The notes beneath the pieces were generated by a model. That model did no database searches. It was not told where the DNA came from and saw only the letters and a list, made by a program, of their open reading frames with translations. Shown in pieces: positions 1-7,387 of a DNA stretch of 36,791 nt. The stretch is from Clostridiales bacterium. GTDB lineage: Bacteria > Bacillota > Clostridia > Christensenellales > Pumilibacteraceae. The stretch is taken from the NCBI GenBank assembly GCA_022511445.1, contig JAFLVE010000111.1, positions 1 to 36,791 on the forward strand, written 5' to 3'. Made by a program: the position numbers and the translations under genes. Within the stretch, counting starts at the first letter, position 1; each line of letters opens with the position of its first letter.

Positions 1-15
1 TTAGCCGCATAGTAA

Positions 16-35
16 AAGTATAGCCAACTATACTT
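16..35 (-). terminator. inverted repeat downstream of the LysR gene, possible weak terminator
   Basis: Perfect 8-bp inverted repeat (AAGTATAG / CTATACTT) around a 4-nt loop. Read on the minus strand it is followed by a short TTTTA run and lies about 60 nt beyond the LysR stop. A second overlapping stem (ACTTCG / CGAAGT, 32-47) could compete with it. The T tract is poor, so a regulatory palindrome is an equal possibility. Confidence 0.3.
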
Positions 36-94
36 CGTTTCCGAAGTGTAGTGGGTTGTTTCGTCCATGTGTAAATCGCTATAAAATACACCCT

Positions 95-964
95 TTACGA
101 GATTTTTTCTTTCAGATATTTGAGGAAGATTTGCGCGGACTTTGAAAACACTTGGTACTTTTTCCATACCACGTCGAGCTCTACTTCGACAGGCGGATTT
201 AACGGTCTGAATACAAGATCGCTGTTTGTCGTGTTTATAAGTTTATCTATGCACAGCACGCAACCTATTTTGCAATACGCGGCAAACGCCGCATTGTTCA
301 AAAGATTGTATGTGCCCACTAAATTTACGGCGACGGATTTATACCATTCGGTGATTGCGCTTTTGGGCAAACTGTGGCGCGATTGCATAATGGGCACGTC
401 TTTTATATCGTTTGGCGTTATGTATTCTTTGTTAGCAAGAGGGTGGTCCTTGTGCATCAAAAGCCCCCATCGGTCGACATACGGCAGGCGAATGTTTTCG
501 TATTTGCTTAGATCCGCCGGTTGCATCAACAGTCCGAAATCTATAAGCCCTTTGTCGAGGCGGTCGCAAACATCTACCATATCGCCGCTGTGGATATGTA
601 TTTTTATGTTGGGGTATGTCTTATGCATTTCGCGCACGGCGTCCATAAGGATTGTTATTCCGTAGGTTTCGCCGCCGCCGATAAACACTTCGCCATTAAC
701 ATCATCGGTTAAATTCAGCCATTCGTGTTCGGCTTTGTCGTAAAGCTCGACAATCTCCTCGGCGCGTTTTCTGAGCAGCATTCCGGCTTCGGTTAAAACC
801 ATTTTGCGCCCCGCGCGAATAAACAAGGGCTGACCGACTTCCTTTTCCATATTCTGGATTTGTCTTGTAAGGCTCGGCTGAGTGACGCACAAAAAGTCGG
901 CGGCGCGCGTTATGTTTTCCTCTCTTGCCACGGCAAGAAAATACTTCATTTCTCTAAGTTCCAT
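95..964 (-). CDS. LysR-family transcriptional regulator
   Basis: A 289-residue protein of normal LysR length. Residues 1-60 form the winged helix-turn-helix (MELREMKYF, then ITRAADFLCVTQPSLTRQI and a recognition-helix pattern typical of LysR). Residues from about 90 to the end form the periplasmic-binding-protein-like effector domain. The gene diverges from the acetyltransferase-alcohol dehydrogenase-cupin operon, the classical arrangement for a LysR activator of its neighbour. The effector cannot be read from sequence; an aldehyde, quinone or other electrophile would fit the operon content, which is inference. The start at 964 matches the family N-terminus, but only about 7 nt separate it from the predicted -10, so its transcript may be leaderless. 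Confidence 0.93.
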   Translation of the reverse strand: MELREMKYFLAVAREENITRAADFLCVTQPSLTRQIQNMEKEVGQPLFIRAGRKMVLTEAGMLLRKRAEEIVELYDKAEHEWLNLTDDVNGEVFIGGGETYGITILMDAVREMHKTYPNIKIHIHSGDMVDVCDRLDKGLIDFGLLMQPADLSKYENIRLPYVDRWGLLMHKDHPLANKEYITPNDIKDVPIMQSRHSLPKSAITEWYKSVAVNLVGTYNLLNNAAFAAYCKIGCVLCIDKLINTTNSDLVFRPLNPPVEVELDVVWKKYQVFSKSAQIFLKYLKEKIS

Positions 965-970
965 ACCGCT

Positions 971-999
971 ATTTTAGCATAGAATCCGACATGCGTCAA
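971..999 (-). promoter_or_regulatory. promoter of the LysR gene
   Basis: Read on the minus strand: TTGACG (999-994), a 17-bp spacer ending in TGC, then TAAAAT (976-971). This is a near-consensus SigA-type promoter with an extended -10. The expected transcription start falls at or beside the ATG at 964. Confidence 0.65.
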
Positions 1000-1039
1000 C
1001 TATGTGTTTTAGCTATACATTACCATAAAATATAAGCAT
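1000..1039. promoter_or_regulatory. candidate LysR operator region between divergent promoters
   Basis: The AT-rich stretch between the two back-to-back promoters contains an imperfect dyad with TATA arms (about 1014-1033). It sits immediately upstream of the -35 of the acetyltransferase promoter, where LysR proteins usually bind. No unambiguous T-N11-A box can be singled out, so this is a positional inference. Confidence 0.3.
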
Positions 1040-1068
1040 TTGACATATTTAATCTACGACTTTATAAT
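1040..1068 (+). promoter_or_regulatory. promoter of the acetyltransferase/ADH/cupin operon
   Basis: Perfect consensus hexamers TTGACA (1040-1045) and TATAAT (1063-1068) with a 17-bp spacer. The transcript would start near 1075, and an AGAAGGAAG ribosome site precedes the ATG at 1091. Confidence 0.8.
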
Positions 1069-1090
1069 GTAGGTGTAGAAGGAAGTTACT

Positions 1091-1657
1091 ATGACTACAG
1101 AACAATACAAAGCGGAAATGCAAAAGCAAACCTATATCGTTGCGGGGTCGGAAATGCACCTGCATATGCACGAAGCTGTCGAAGCCGCACGCAAAATAAT
1201 GTTTCGCATAAACAGCGAATTCCACACGTGCGAAGAGATAAGCGAATTGTTTTCCGAGCTTACAGGACGGAAGGTAGAAAAATTCGGGTTGTTTCCGCCG
1301 TTTTACACAGATTACGGCAAGAATATTACGGTCGGCAAAAACGTATTTATCAATTCCGGGTGTTGCTTTCAAGACCAGGGCGGAATCACTATAGGCGACA
1401 ATTGCTTAATCGGTCAGCAGGTTGTTATAGCTACGCTCAATCACGATTTATGTCCCGAAAAGCGCGCCAATATGCAGCCCGCTCCTGTCGTAATAGGCAA
1501 AAACGTTTGGATAGGCGCGCACGCGACGATTCTTGCGGGCGTGACGATAGGCGATAACGCCGTCGTGGCGGCGGGAGCCGTTGTAACAAAAAACGTACCC
1601 CCGAACACCGTAGCGGCGGGCGTTCCGGCAAAGGTTATAAAGGAGATAGATTCATGA
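1091..1657 (+). CDS. sugar O-acetyltransferase (maltose/galactoside type, left-handed beta helix)
   Basis: A 188-residue member of the Maa/LacA/NodL acetyltransferase family, full length. The N-terminal helical cap (residues about 5-60) is followed by imperfect hexapeptide repeats (V-G-K-N-V-F, I-G-D-N-C-L, I-G-K-N-V-W, I-G-D-N-A-V) that form the left-handed beta helix. The catalytic His is expected at H118 in ATLNHDL. These enzymes move acetyl from acetyl-CoA to a sugar or related hydroxyl; the natural substrate here is unknown. It is the first gene of the operon, and its stop overlaps the start of the following lipoprotein gene (ATGA at 1654-1657), which implies coupled translation. Such acetyltransferases often travel with LysR/flavodoxin/ADH redox loci, so the true acceptor may not be maltose. 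Confidence 0.9.
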   Translation: MTTEQYKAEMQKQTYIVAGSEMHLHMHEAVEAARKIMFRINSEFHTCEEISELFSELTGRKVEKFGLFPPFYTDYGKNITVGKNVFINSGCCFQDQGGITIGDNCLIGQQVVIATLNHDLCPEKRANMQPAPVVIGKNVWIGAHATILAGVTIGDNAVVAAGAVVTKNVPPNTVAAGVPAKVIKEIDS

Positions 1658-3093
1658 AAAGATTAAAAACCGTATTTATTGCCTTGTTGCCGGTTTGTAT
1701 TGTTTTCGTATTTTCCGCCTGTGGCGCAAACCCCAATCGCGAAGGCGAAATTGGTGGGGACGAGGCCGACAACGGCACGTACTATACCGTCACATTCGAT
1801 TCACAAGGCGGTAGCGAGGTGGAGAGCCAAACGATTTTGGAGGGCAACCCCGTAAGGCGACCGCAAACGCCCATACGCGAAGGTTTTTTCCTCAACGGAT
1901 GGTACACGTCTGCGGCGACGACCGCGAACAGTGAGTGGCATTTCGATACAGACCGCGTTGACGGGGATATTATTCTTTATGCCGGTTGGACGGTTGATAC
2001 TTCGGAAGAAACAACGGGCAGCCTCGTATTTGCAAAAGAGGGGAATGCTTATACGGTATCTGGCATGACGGGCGAAGAAACGATCGTCGTCATTCCGTCC
2101 GAATATAACGGTTTGCCCGTAACCAAAATTCAGGGCGAATACGGAACGGGCGCGTTTGCGAGAAAGGCGATAACCTCCGTCACTATCCCGGACAGCATAG
2201 AGGAAATAGGGCAAAACAGCTTTAATAATTGCAGTGCGCTGGCGAGTGTAAATATAGGAACCGCAAGCAGCTTGAAAAAGATAGGCAACAACGCATTTTC
2301 GGGAAACGCCGCTTTGAAACAAATTTACTTGCCGAGCGGAATGATAAACCTCGGCGACAGCGTTTTCAACAACTGCGGCAATATAGAGCGCTTTATTGTG
2401 GCGGACGGCAACGCCGCATATTCTTCCGAAAACGGTCATCTTATCGAAAAAGCAACCGCCGCTCTCATGCGCGGCGCGAACAACAAAGAGGTTCCCGACG
2501 GCGTAAAGGTGATCGCTTCGGCGGCTTTTAGGAAGAGCACATTAAAGCAGCTCGCCATTCCCGCGACCGTTGAAAAAATAGAAAACTACATAATTCAGGA
2601 CAGCGCGATTGAAGAGATAGTATACGGCGGCACAGAGGAGCAGTGGGAACAAATACAAAAAGCTAAGCTGTGGAATATCGGTAAGGAGAATATCTCAATC
2701 AAATACAATATAAGTCAAGACGAGGAGATAACGTCGATGTTTATCACAATAAACGGCAAGAAACTTGAAATAACGCTCGAAAACAATTCTTCCGTAACTG
2801 CGCTTGTGGGATTACTTAAGCAGGACGACATAACCTACACCGCAAGCGACTACGGCGGATTCGAAAAGGTGGGAAGCTTAGGTCACACTCTTCCGACAAA
2901 TCACACGCAGCTCACCACACAGCCGGGCGATGTTATTCTGTATCAATCCAATCAAATCGTATTGTTTTACGGTAGTAATACATGGTCGGCATACACAAAA
3001 ATCGGCAGGATAAAATATAATAGCCTCGACGAACTGAAAAGCTTTCTTTCCGCAGGACAAGGAAGCGTACAAGTAACATTAAGCTTAAAATAA
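1654..3093 (+). CDS. lipoprotein: InlB-type repeat, BspA-like LRR, C-terminal cyclophilin-like domain
   Basis: A 479-residue secreted lipoprotein. The signal peptide ends in a lipobox with acylated Cys at C23 (FSAC). Residues about 48-95 resemble an InlB B-repeat/Listeria-Bacteroides repeat (VTFDSQGG...GWYT...LYAGW). Residues about 155-300 are BspA-like LRR_5 units (FARKAITSVTIPDSIEEIGQNSFNNCSAL). The last 118 residues (from MFITINGKKLEITLENNSS) match the cyclophilin-like beta-barrel family (PF18050 type), including the LVGLL, PGDVILYQSNQIVLFYG and IGRI landmarks. That domain is usually a short stand-alone or lipoprotein protein beside flavodoxin and alcohol dehydrogenase genes, so finding it fused to a surface LRR is unusual. 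It overlaps the upstream gene by 4 nt and is co-transcribed with the downstream ADH. Its biochemical role is not established. Confidence 0.8.
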   Translation: MKRLKTVFIALLPVCIVFVFSACGANPNREGEIGGDEADNGTYYTVTFDSQGGSEVESQTILEGNPVRRPQTPIREGFFLNGWYTSAATTANSEWHFDTDRVDGDIILYAGWTVDTSEETTGSLVFAKEGNAYTVSGMTGEETIVVIPSEYNGLPVTKIQGEYGTGAFARKAITSVTIPDSIEEIGQNSFNNCSALASVNIGTASSLKKIGNNAFSGNAALKQIYLPSGMINLGDSVFNNCGNIERFIVADGNAAYSSENGHLIEKATAALMRGANNKEVPDGVKVIASAAFRKSTLKQLAIPATVEKIENYIIQDSAIEEIVYGGTEEQWEQIQKAKLWNIGKENISIKYNISQDEEITSMFITINGKKLEITLENNSSVTALVGLLKQDDITYTASDYGGFEKVGSLGHTLPTNHTQLTTQPGDVILYQSNQIVLFYGSNTWSAYTKIGRIKYNSLDELKSFLSAGQGSVQVTLSLK

Positions 3094-3111
3094 ATTCAAG
3101 GAGTATAAATC

Positions 3112-4284
3112 ATGCTTGGAAATTTCACTTACAGCAACCCCACAAAGCTTTACTTCGGCAAGGAAGCTCTTGACGGTCTCAACAAAGAACTGCCCAAATA
3201 CGGAAAGAATGTTCTACTCGTCTACGGCGGCGGAAGCATCAAAAAGAACGGCATTTACGACAAGGTCGTAGCCATTCTTAAAGCGAACGGCAAACAGATT
3301 TTCGAGGATGCCGGCGTTATGCCAAATCCCACCGTCGATAAGCTCAACGAGGGGTGTGATCGTGCGAGAAAGGCAAAGGCGGACTTGATTTTGGCGGTCG
3401 GCGGCGGCTCGGTCTGCGATTACGCCAAGGCGGTTTCCGTTTCCGCGCATTGCGGCGAGGATCCGTGGGAAAAGTACTACATTCGCTTTGAGGACGTGGA
3501 CGAAAAGACAAAAATCATTCCCGTCGGTTGCGTACTGACAATGGTCGGAACGGGCAGCGAGATGAACGGCGGCTCGGTGATTACCAACCATGCTCAAAAG
3601 CTTAAAATCGGGCATGTGTTCGGCGATAACGTGTTTCCTAAGTTTTCCATTCTCAATCCCGAGTTTACCTATACGCTGCCTAAGTATCAAATGGTTTCGG
3701 GCATTTACGACATAATGTCGCACATTCTCGAACAGTATTTTTCGGGCGAGGACGACAATACGTCCGATTACGTCATGGAAGGGCTTTTGCGCTCGCTCGT
3801 TCACAGCGCGGAAATAGCCGTAAAAAACCCCACCGACTACGAAGCGCGCAGCAATATTATGTGGATTGCAACGTGGGCGCTCAACACGTTTGTTGCGAAA
3901 GGTAAGACCACCGATTGGGAAGTTCATATGCTCGGACAGGCGGTTGGAGCGCATACCGACGCCACGCACGGAATGACGCTTTCCGCAGTGTCCATGCCGT
4001 ACTACCGTTATATCCTTCCTTACGGGCTGAAAAAGTTTGCGCGCTATGCCGTCAATGTTTGGGGAGTCAATCCGCAGGGCAAGACAGACGAAGAGGTTGC
4101 ACATGAAGGCTTAACCGCCATGGAAGCGTGGATGAAAAAGATTGGGCTTGTGATGAATCTAACCGAGCTCGGCGTGAACGAACAAATGCTTGACGGGATT
4201 ACCAAAAGTACGCTCGTCATGGAAGGCGGCTATAAGGTTTTAACGCAGGACGAAATATATACCGTTTTGAAACAGAGCTTATAA
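3112..4284 (+). CDS. iron-containing alcohol dehydrogenase (butanol dehydrogenase/YqhD type)
   Basis: A 390-residue group III alcohol dehydrogenase. The N-terminal Rossmann-like domain shows YGGGSIKKNG (around residues 38-47) and the dinucleotide-binding GGGSVCD (around 97-103); TMVGTGSEMN follows. The C-terminal helical domain carries the metal ligands: Asp and His in YDIMSHILEQ and two His in the stretch from VHMLGQ to DATHGMT. Family members reduce aldehydes to alcohols with NAD(P)H, and the YqhD group removes reactive aldehydes. An AAGGAG ribosome site stands 7 nt before the ATG, and 18 nt separate it from the preceding lipoprotein gene, so it belongs to the 1091-4714 operon. The LysR, flavodoxin and cupin context supports an electrophile or aldehyde reduction role, which is inference. 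Confidence 0.93.
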   Translation: MLGNFTYSNPTKLYFGKEALDGLNKELPKYGKNVLLVYGGGSIKKNGIYDKVVAILKANGKQIFEDAGVMPNPTVDKLNEGCDRARKAKADLILAVGGGSVCDYAKAVSVSAHCGEDPWEKYYIRFEDVDEKTKIIPVGCVLTMVGTGSEMNGGSVITNHAQKLKIGHVFGDNVFPKFSILNPEFTYTLPKYQMVSGIYDIMSHILEQYFSGEDDNTSDYVMEGLLRSLVHSAEIAVKNPTDYEARSNIMWIATWALNTFVAKGKTTDWEVHMLGQAVGAHTDATHGMTLSAVSMPYYRYILPYGLKKFARYAVNVWGVNPQGKTDEEVAHEGLTAMEAWMKKIGLVMNLTELGVNEQMLDGITKSTLVMEGGYKVLTQDEIYTVLKQSL

Positions 4285-4303
4285 TCAAACAGGAGTAATA
4301 AAT

Positions 4304-4714
4304 ATGAAAGAAATGAAATTATCCGCATTTCCCATGGGGGAGCCCAACGACGCTTACGCACAATACTTCAGCGGAAAGAGCTATCTTAAATATTTATCTA
4401 CCGAGCAGGTGACTGTGTTCAACGTAACATTCGAACCCGGCTGCCGCAATAACTGGCATATCCACCATGCGAAAAAGGGCGGCGGACAGATTTTGGTTTG
4501 CGTCGCGGGTCGCGGTTGGTATCAAGAGTGGGGTAAGGAAGCAATAGAAATGCGCCCCGGCGACGTAGTGAATATCCCCGAAGGCGTAAAGCATTGGCAC
4601 GGCGCGGCAAAGGACAGCTGGTTTCAGCACCTTGCAATAGAAGTCCCCGGCGAGGAGATCGTCAACGAATGGTGCGAGCCGGTAAATGCCGCCGATTACG
4701 AAAGGTTAGTTTAG
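4304..4714 (+). CDS. single-domain cupin protein
   Basis: A 136-residue one-barrel cupin. Motif 1 gives H52, H54 and probably Q62 (NNWHIHHAKKGGGQ), and motif 2 gives H97 and H99 (RPGDVVNIPEGVKHWHGA), so the usual metal-binding set is present. The family includes the small cupins that accompany carboxymuconolactone decarboxylase and alcohol dehydrogenase genes; substrates are mostly undetermined. It lies 19 nt after the ADH with its own AGGAG site and is the last gene of the operon. No strong terminator follows; only an AT-rich stem at 4800-4829 is visible. Confidence 0.88.
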   Translation: MKEMKLSAFPMGEPNDAYAQYFSGKSYLKYLSTEQVTVFNVTFEPGCRNNWHIHHAKKGGGQILVCVAGRGWYQEWGKEAIEMRPGDVVNIPEGVKHWHGAAKDSWFQHLAIEVPGEEIVNEWCEPVNAADYERLV

Positions 4715-4997
4715 TAATTTGTAAGAATTTGTTGTGAAAATGTAAACAATCGTAAATAATGTCGCCCCATGCTAAAAGTATATCGGTGCAGGCGTTTATA
4801 CACTTTTTCATTTCTATTTTAAAAAGTGTGGCGGAAAGAACAGCAGGGGCATCACCGTAAGAAGTCCCATTCAGCTTGTAATTATGACGATGGCGCTTGC
4901 CGTAATGATATAGACGGTTTTCGGCTTGGAAAAAGGTTTGGTAATTGCCAACGGTGCGTCGCCGCTCATCTTTGCTTTCCGAAAATATTTTTTACAG
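4715..4997. other. intergenic region with possible coding remnant
   Basis: I see no intact gene. An inverted repeat (ACACTTTTT 4800-4808 / AAAAAGTGT 4821-4829) is A/T-only in its core and lacks a T tract on the plus strand. The plus-strand frame through 4818-5037 reads as a hydrophobic stretch (SPIQLVIMTMALAVMI, an in-frame stop, then VFGLEKGLVIANGASPLIFAF), which could be the decayed end of a membrane protein gene. Parent family not recognised. Confidence 0.25.
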
Positions 4998-5026
4998 TTG
5001 CAAAAATTTATTATTTATGCTACAAT
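4998..5026 (+). promoter_or_regulatory. promoter of the flavodoxin gene
   Basis: TTGCAA (4998-5003), a 17-bp spacer ending in TGC, and TACAAT (5021-5026). The extended -10 supports activity. The start codon lies 39 nt downstream with a GGGGG ribosome site. Confidence 0.7.
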
Positions 5027-5065
5027 TGTATAAACACATGATAGATTATTTATTCGGGGGTTAAT

Positions 5066-5500
5066 ATGACTGTAGCTGTAAGATATTTTTCAAAATCGGG
5101 TAATACGGAAAAGCTTGCCAAAGCGATTGCGACCGAGGCGGGAGTTCATGCGGAAAACGTTTCCGTTCCGCTCGCCGTAAAGACGGACGTGTTGTTTTTG
5201 GGTAGCGCCCTGTATGCGGGAGGCGTGGACAAGGCGGTTAAAAAATTTCTTATCGAAAACAAGGATAATATAGGCACGGTGTACAACTTCAGTACGTCGG
5301 CTTCGCCGTCGTCTACATACAAGGCGGTCAAAAAAATCGCCGATAAAAACGGCATTACGGTATCCGACGTAGCCTTCGATTGCAGGGGCAAATTCTTGTT
5401 TATGCACAAGGGGCACCCCGACGAGGGCGACGTCGCCGCCGCCGTCGAGTTCGCCAAAAAAGTTTTATACGCTCTCGGCGAAGAGTCCGTCGCGGAGTAG
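5066..5500 (+). CDS. flavodoxin-family protein
   Basis: A 144-residue flavodoxin-like protein. The N-terminal FMN phosphate loop is visible as RYFSKSGNTEKLAKAIA (residues about 6-22; T/S-x-S-G-N-T pattern). A central LFLGSALYAGGVDKAVKKFL and a later NFSTSASPSS segment form the remaining FMN contacts. These small proteins bind FMN and carry electrons or reduce quinones. It follows the LysR-controlled operon but has its own promoter and is closed by a strong terminator, so it may be expressed independently. Membership in the same redox function is inferred from position. Confidence 0.88.
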   Translation: MTVAVRYFSKSGNTEKLAKAIATEAGVHAENVSVPLAVKTDVLFLGSALYAGGVDKAVKKFLIENKDNIGTVYNFSTSASPSSTYKAVKKIADKNGITVSDVAFDCRGKFLFMHKGHPDEGDVAAAVEFAKKVLYALGEESVAE

Positions 5501-5515
5501 TTCACGGAAAAATAA

Positions 5516-5550
5516 AAAGCCCGCCCTATAAAAAAGCGGGCTTTGTTGTT
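5516..5550 (+). terminator. terminator after the flavodoxin gene
   Basis: AAAGCCCGC (5516-5524) pairs with GCGGGCTTT (5536-5544) and is followed by GTTGTT. It sits 15 nt after the stop codon. The A-rich 5' side makes it potentially bidirectional. Confidence 0.85.
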
Positions 5551-5636
5551 CGCTTTAAGTGGCTTGCTTTTTGCGGGCGAATATAAGCGCGGCTTCAATT
5601 TTTGTATGCGCGCTACGAAGTTTTTTACCGAAAGTG

Positions 5637-5665
5637 TTGCATTTTGCGCTCGTTACTGCTATAAT
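5637..5665 (+). promoter_or_regulatory. promoter of the GH16 gene
   Basis: TTGCAT (5637-5642), a 17-bp spacer ending in TGC, and TATAAT (5660-5665). The predicted start near 5672 leaves a leader of about 140 nt before the GH16 start codon. Confidence 0.7.
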
Positions 5666-5671
5666 TATTGT

Positions 5672-5810
5672 ACAAAATGCGAAAGCGCCAAAGCCCGCTT
5701 ATCGCATCAATAACCGAAAAGGCGTCGGCTTTAAGCCGAACAGGGAGCGTTCCCTGTTTCTTACCTACTATAGATAAGAAAAACACCTATTAGGTCATAT
5801 CGGATGGGAA
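5672..5810 (+). promoter_or_regulatory. structured 5' leader of the GH16 gene, possible riboswitch or attenuator
   Basis: Three consecutive hairpins can be drawn. ATGCGA/AAGCG pairs with CGCTT/TCGCAT around a CCAAAGCC loop (about 5677-5707). TCGGCTT/AAGCCGA forms a second stem (about 5728-5742). ACAGGGA/TCCCTGT forms a third (about 5743-5760) directly followed by TTCTTA, which resembles a weak terminator. I cannot match the layout to a known riboswitch class. The leader is long and folded enough to justify a covariance search. Confidence 0.4.
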
Positions 5811-7331
5811 ATGGTGAAAAAGAGCTATTTTAATCGAGTAATTGTTTTTATGCTGGTGACGGCGCTTGCTTTGTCTTTTAGTGGGTGCTCTTTTTTCGAT
5901 TGGTTTAATAATGACGGTACCGAGCCCAAGCCCGAGCCGGAGATGTACATATCGCAGACGAGCGTGACGCTAAAGGTGGGCGGATCGGTGCTTCTTCAAG
6001 CCACCGCCTCCGACGATTCCGAGATAATATGGATTTCGTCGGACGAGAGCGTTGCCACCGTAACGGACGGACTTGTAAATGCCGTGGGCGAAGGCGTAAG
6101 CCTTGTAACCGCCGCAAGCGACAGCGCAATGGCGTCGTGCACCGTTACGGTAGGACCCGCGGACCCCACCGACAATCCGGGCGGAGATAATCCCGGAGGA
6201 GATAATCCCGGAGGAGATAATCCCGGAGGAGATAATCCGGGCGGAGACAATCCGGGCGGAGATAATCCCAATCCCGGACCCGGTACCGGCGGAGACGTCG
6301 TAACTATTTCCAAAACGGCGCTTACCCTTAATGTGGGCGAAAGCGAGAGGCTTATTGCGGTATCCTCGTTTAACAGCAGCGTTTCCTGGTCGTCGTCGGA
6401 TTCGACGGTAGCGACCGTCGCGGGCGGCGTAGTGACTGCGGTTCACTCAGGCGAGGCTGTAATAACGGCGAAGACGGCTACGGCGTCCGCGCAGTGTGTT
6501 GTTACCGTAATATTCCCGGGCGCGGGGGAGGACGGCGCAAAGGAAGGATATAAGCTTGTGTGGCGCGACGAGTTTGACGGCACTGCGCTCGACACGACAA
6601 AGTGGGGATACCAGCTTGGCGTTCAGGACCAGTACGGCTCGTCGACGGGGCCTGTATTTTGGGGCAACGACGAGCTTCAGTATTACACGCGCGAGGCGGT
6701 GTCCGTCTCGAACGGCATGCTTGCAATCACCGCGACAAAGCAGGCTATGGGCGACGGACGGTCGTATTCCTCCGGGAGAATACTCACCCGCGACCTCGGA
6801 TATTGGACTTACGGCTATTTTGAGGCGAGAATGAAAACGCCCACGGGTAACGGAATGTGGCCTGCGTTTTGGATGCTGCCCCAGCCGACAAACGCGTCGA
6901 GCTCGGACAATATTTACGGCGGGTGGCCCGCAAACGGCGAGATAGACATAATGGAAGCCAAGGGCAGGCTCGCTAACAAGGTGGACACCACGCTCCACTT
7001 CGGAAAAGCGTGGAACGCGCACGATTACGTTTCCAAAGAAACGACGCTATCTAGTAACACCGACGAGTGGCATACCTACGCAGTCGACTGGACGGACAGC
7101 GAAATATCGTGGTACGTGGACGAAGTAAAGGTGCTTACCGTTACAAAGTACCGTTGGTGGTCGCAGGATTCAAGCAATCAAGGTCAGTCGATGCCGTTCG
7201 ATAAACCGTTCTACATGCTTATTAACCTTGCGGTGGGCGGTCAGTACGACGGCTACACTCAGCCCGACGAAAGCTTTACGTCAGCAACGATGTACGTCGA
7301 CTACGTAAGGGTATACGAAAAGAATAATTAA
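5811..7331 (+). CDS. GH16 glycoside hydrolase lipoprotein with two Big_2 domains (beta-glucanase type)
   Basis: A 506-residue secreted lipoprotein; the lipobox Cys is C26 (SFSGC). Two bacterial Ig-like (Big_2) domains lie at about residues 45-115 and 160-230, joined by a Gly/Pro linker of six tandem 15-bp units (NPGGD repeats). The GH16 catalytic domain occupies about 245-506. Its active-site motif E-I-D-I-M-E gives nucleophile E377, assisting D379 and acid/base E382; the bulged spacing is that of laminarinase-type beta-1,3(4)-glucanases. The enzyme would hydrolyse beta-glucans outside the cell. A GTG at 5814 with GGATGGG at 5802-5808 is an alternative start three bases downstream with better spacing. 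It is probably co-expressed with the next lipoprotein genes. Exact linkage specificity cannot be decided from sequence. Confidence 0.93.
   Translation: MVKKSYFNRVIVFMLVTALALSFSGCSFFDWFNNDGTEPKPEPEMYISQTSVTLKVGGSVLLQATASDDSEIIWISSDESVATVTDGLVNAVGEGVSLVTAASDSAMASCTVTVGPADPTDNPGGDNPGGDNPGGDNPGGDNPGGDNPGGDNPNPGPGTGGDVVTISKTALTLNVGESERLIAVSSFNSSVSWSSSDSTVATVAGGVVTAVHSGEAVITAKTATASAQCVVTVIFPGAGEDGAKEGYKLVWRDEFDGTALDTTKWGYQLGVQDQYGSSTGPVFWGNDELQYYTREAVSVSNGMLAITATKQAMGDGRSYSSGRILTRDLGYWTYGYFEARMKTPTGNGMWPAFWMLPQPTNASSSDNIYGGWPANGEIDIMEAKGRLANKVDTTLHFGKAWNAHDYVSKETTLSSNTDEWHTYAVDWTDSEISWYVDEVKVLTVTKYRWWSQDSSNQGQSMPFDKPFYMLINLAVGGQYDGYTQPDESFTSATMYVDYVRVYEKNN
6171..6260 (+). repeat. six tandem 15-bp repeats encoding the NPGGD linker
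   Basis: Six consecutive 15-bp units alternate between GACAATCCGGGCGGA and GATAATCCCGGAGGA variants, with a partial seventh after 6260. Each unit encodes D-N-P-G-G, and the tract forms the flexible linker between the two Big_2 domains. Whole-unit copy number changes would keep the reading frame. Confidence 0.9.
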
Positions 7332-7387
7332 CACGGTTTATTCGGTACGGCCGAACTAAATAAAAAAACAAATATTTGGAGGTAAAT

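Noticed and set aside
3214-4104. Long minus-strand open frame (296 codons) opposite the alcohol dehydrogenase gene
   Set aside because: It is a shadow of the ADH coding sequence: composition is Arg/His-rich without domain features, and the plus strand encodes a full, recognisable enzyme.
4826-5041. 71-codon plus-strand open frame between the cupin and flavodoxin genes
   Set aside because: No ribosome site, atypical composition, and it runs through the flavodoxin promoter.
5672-5760. Cyclic-di-GMP-I riboswitch in the GH16 leader
   Set aside because: The conserved GGCAAA and CGCAAAGCC-type blocks and the tetraloop/receptor layout are not found, although the leader is structured.
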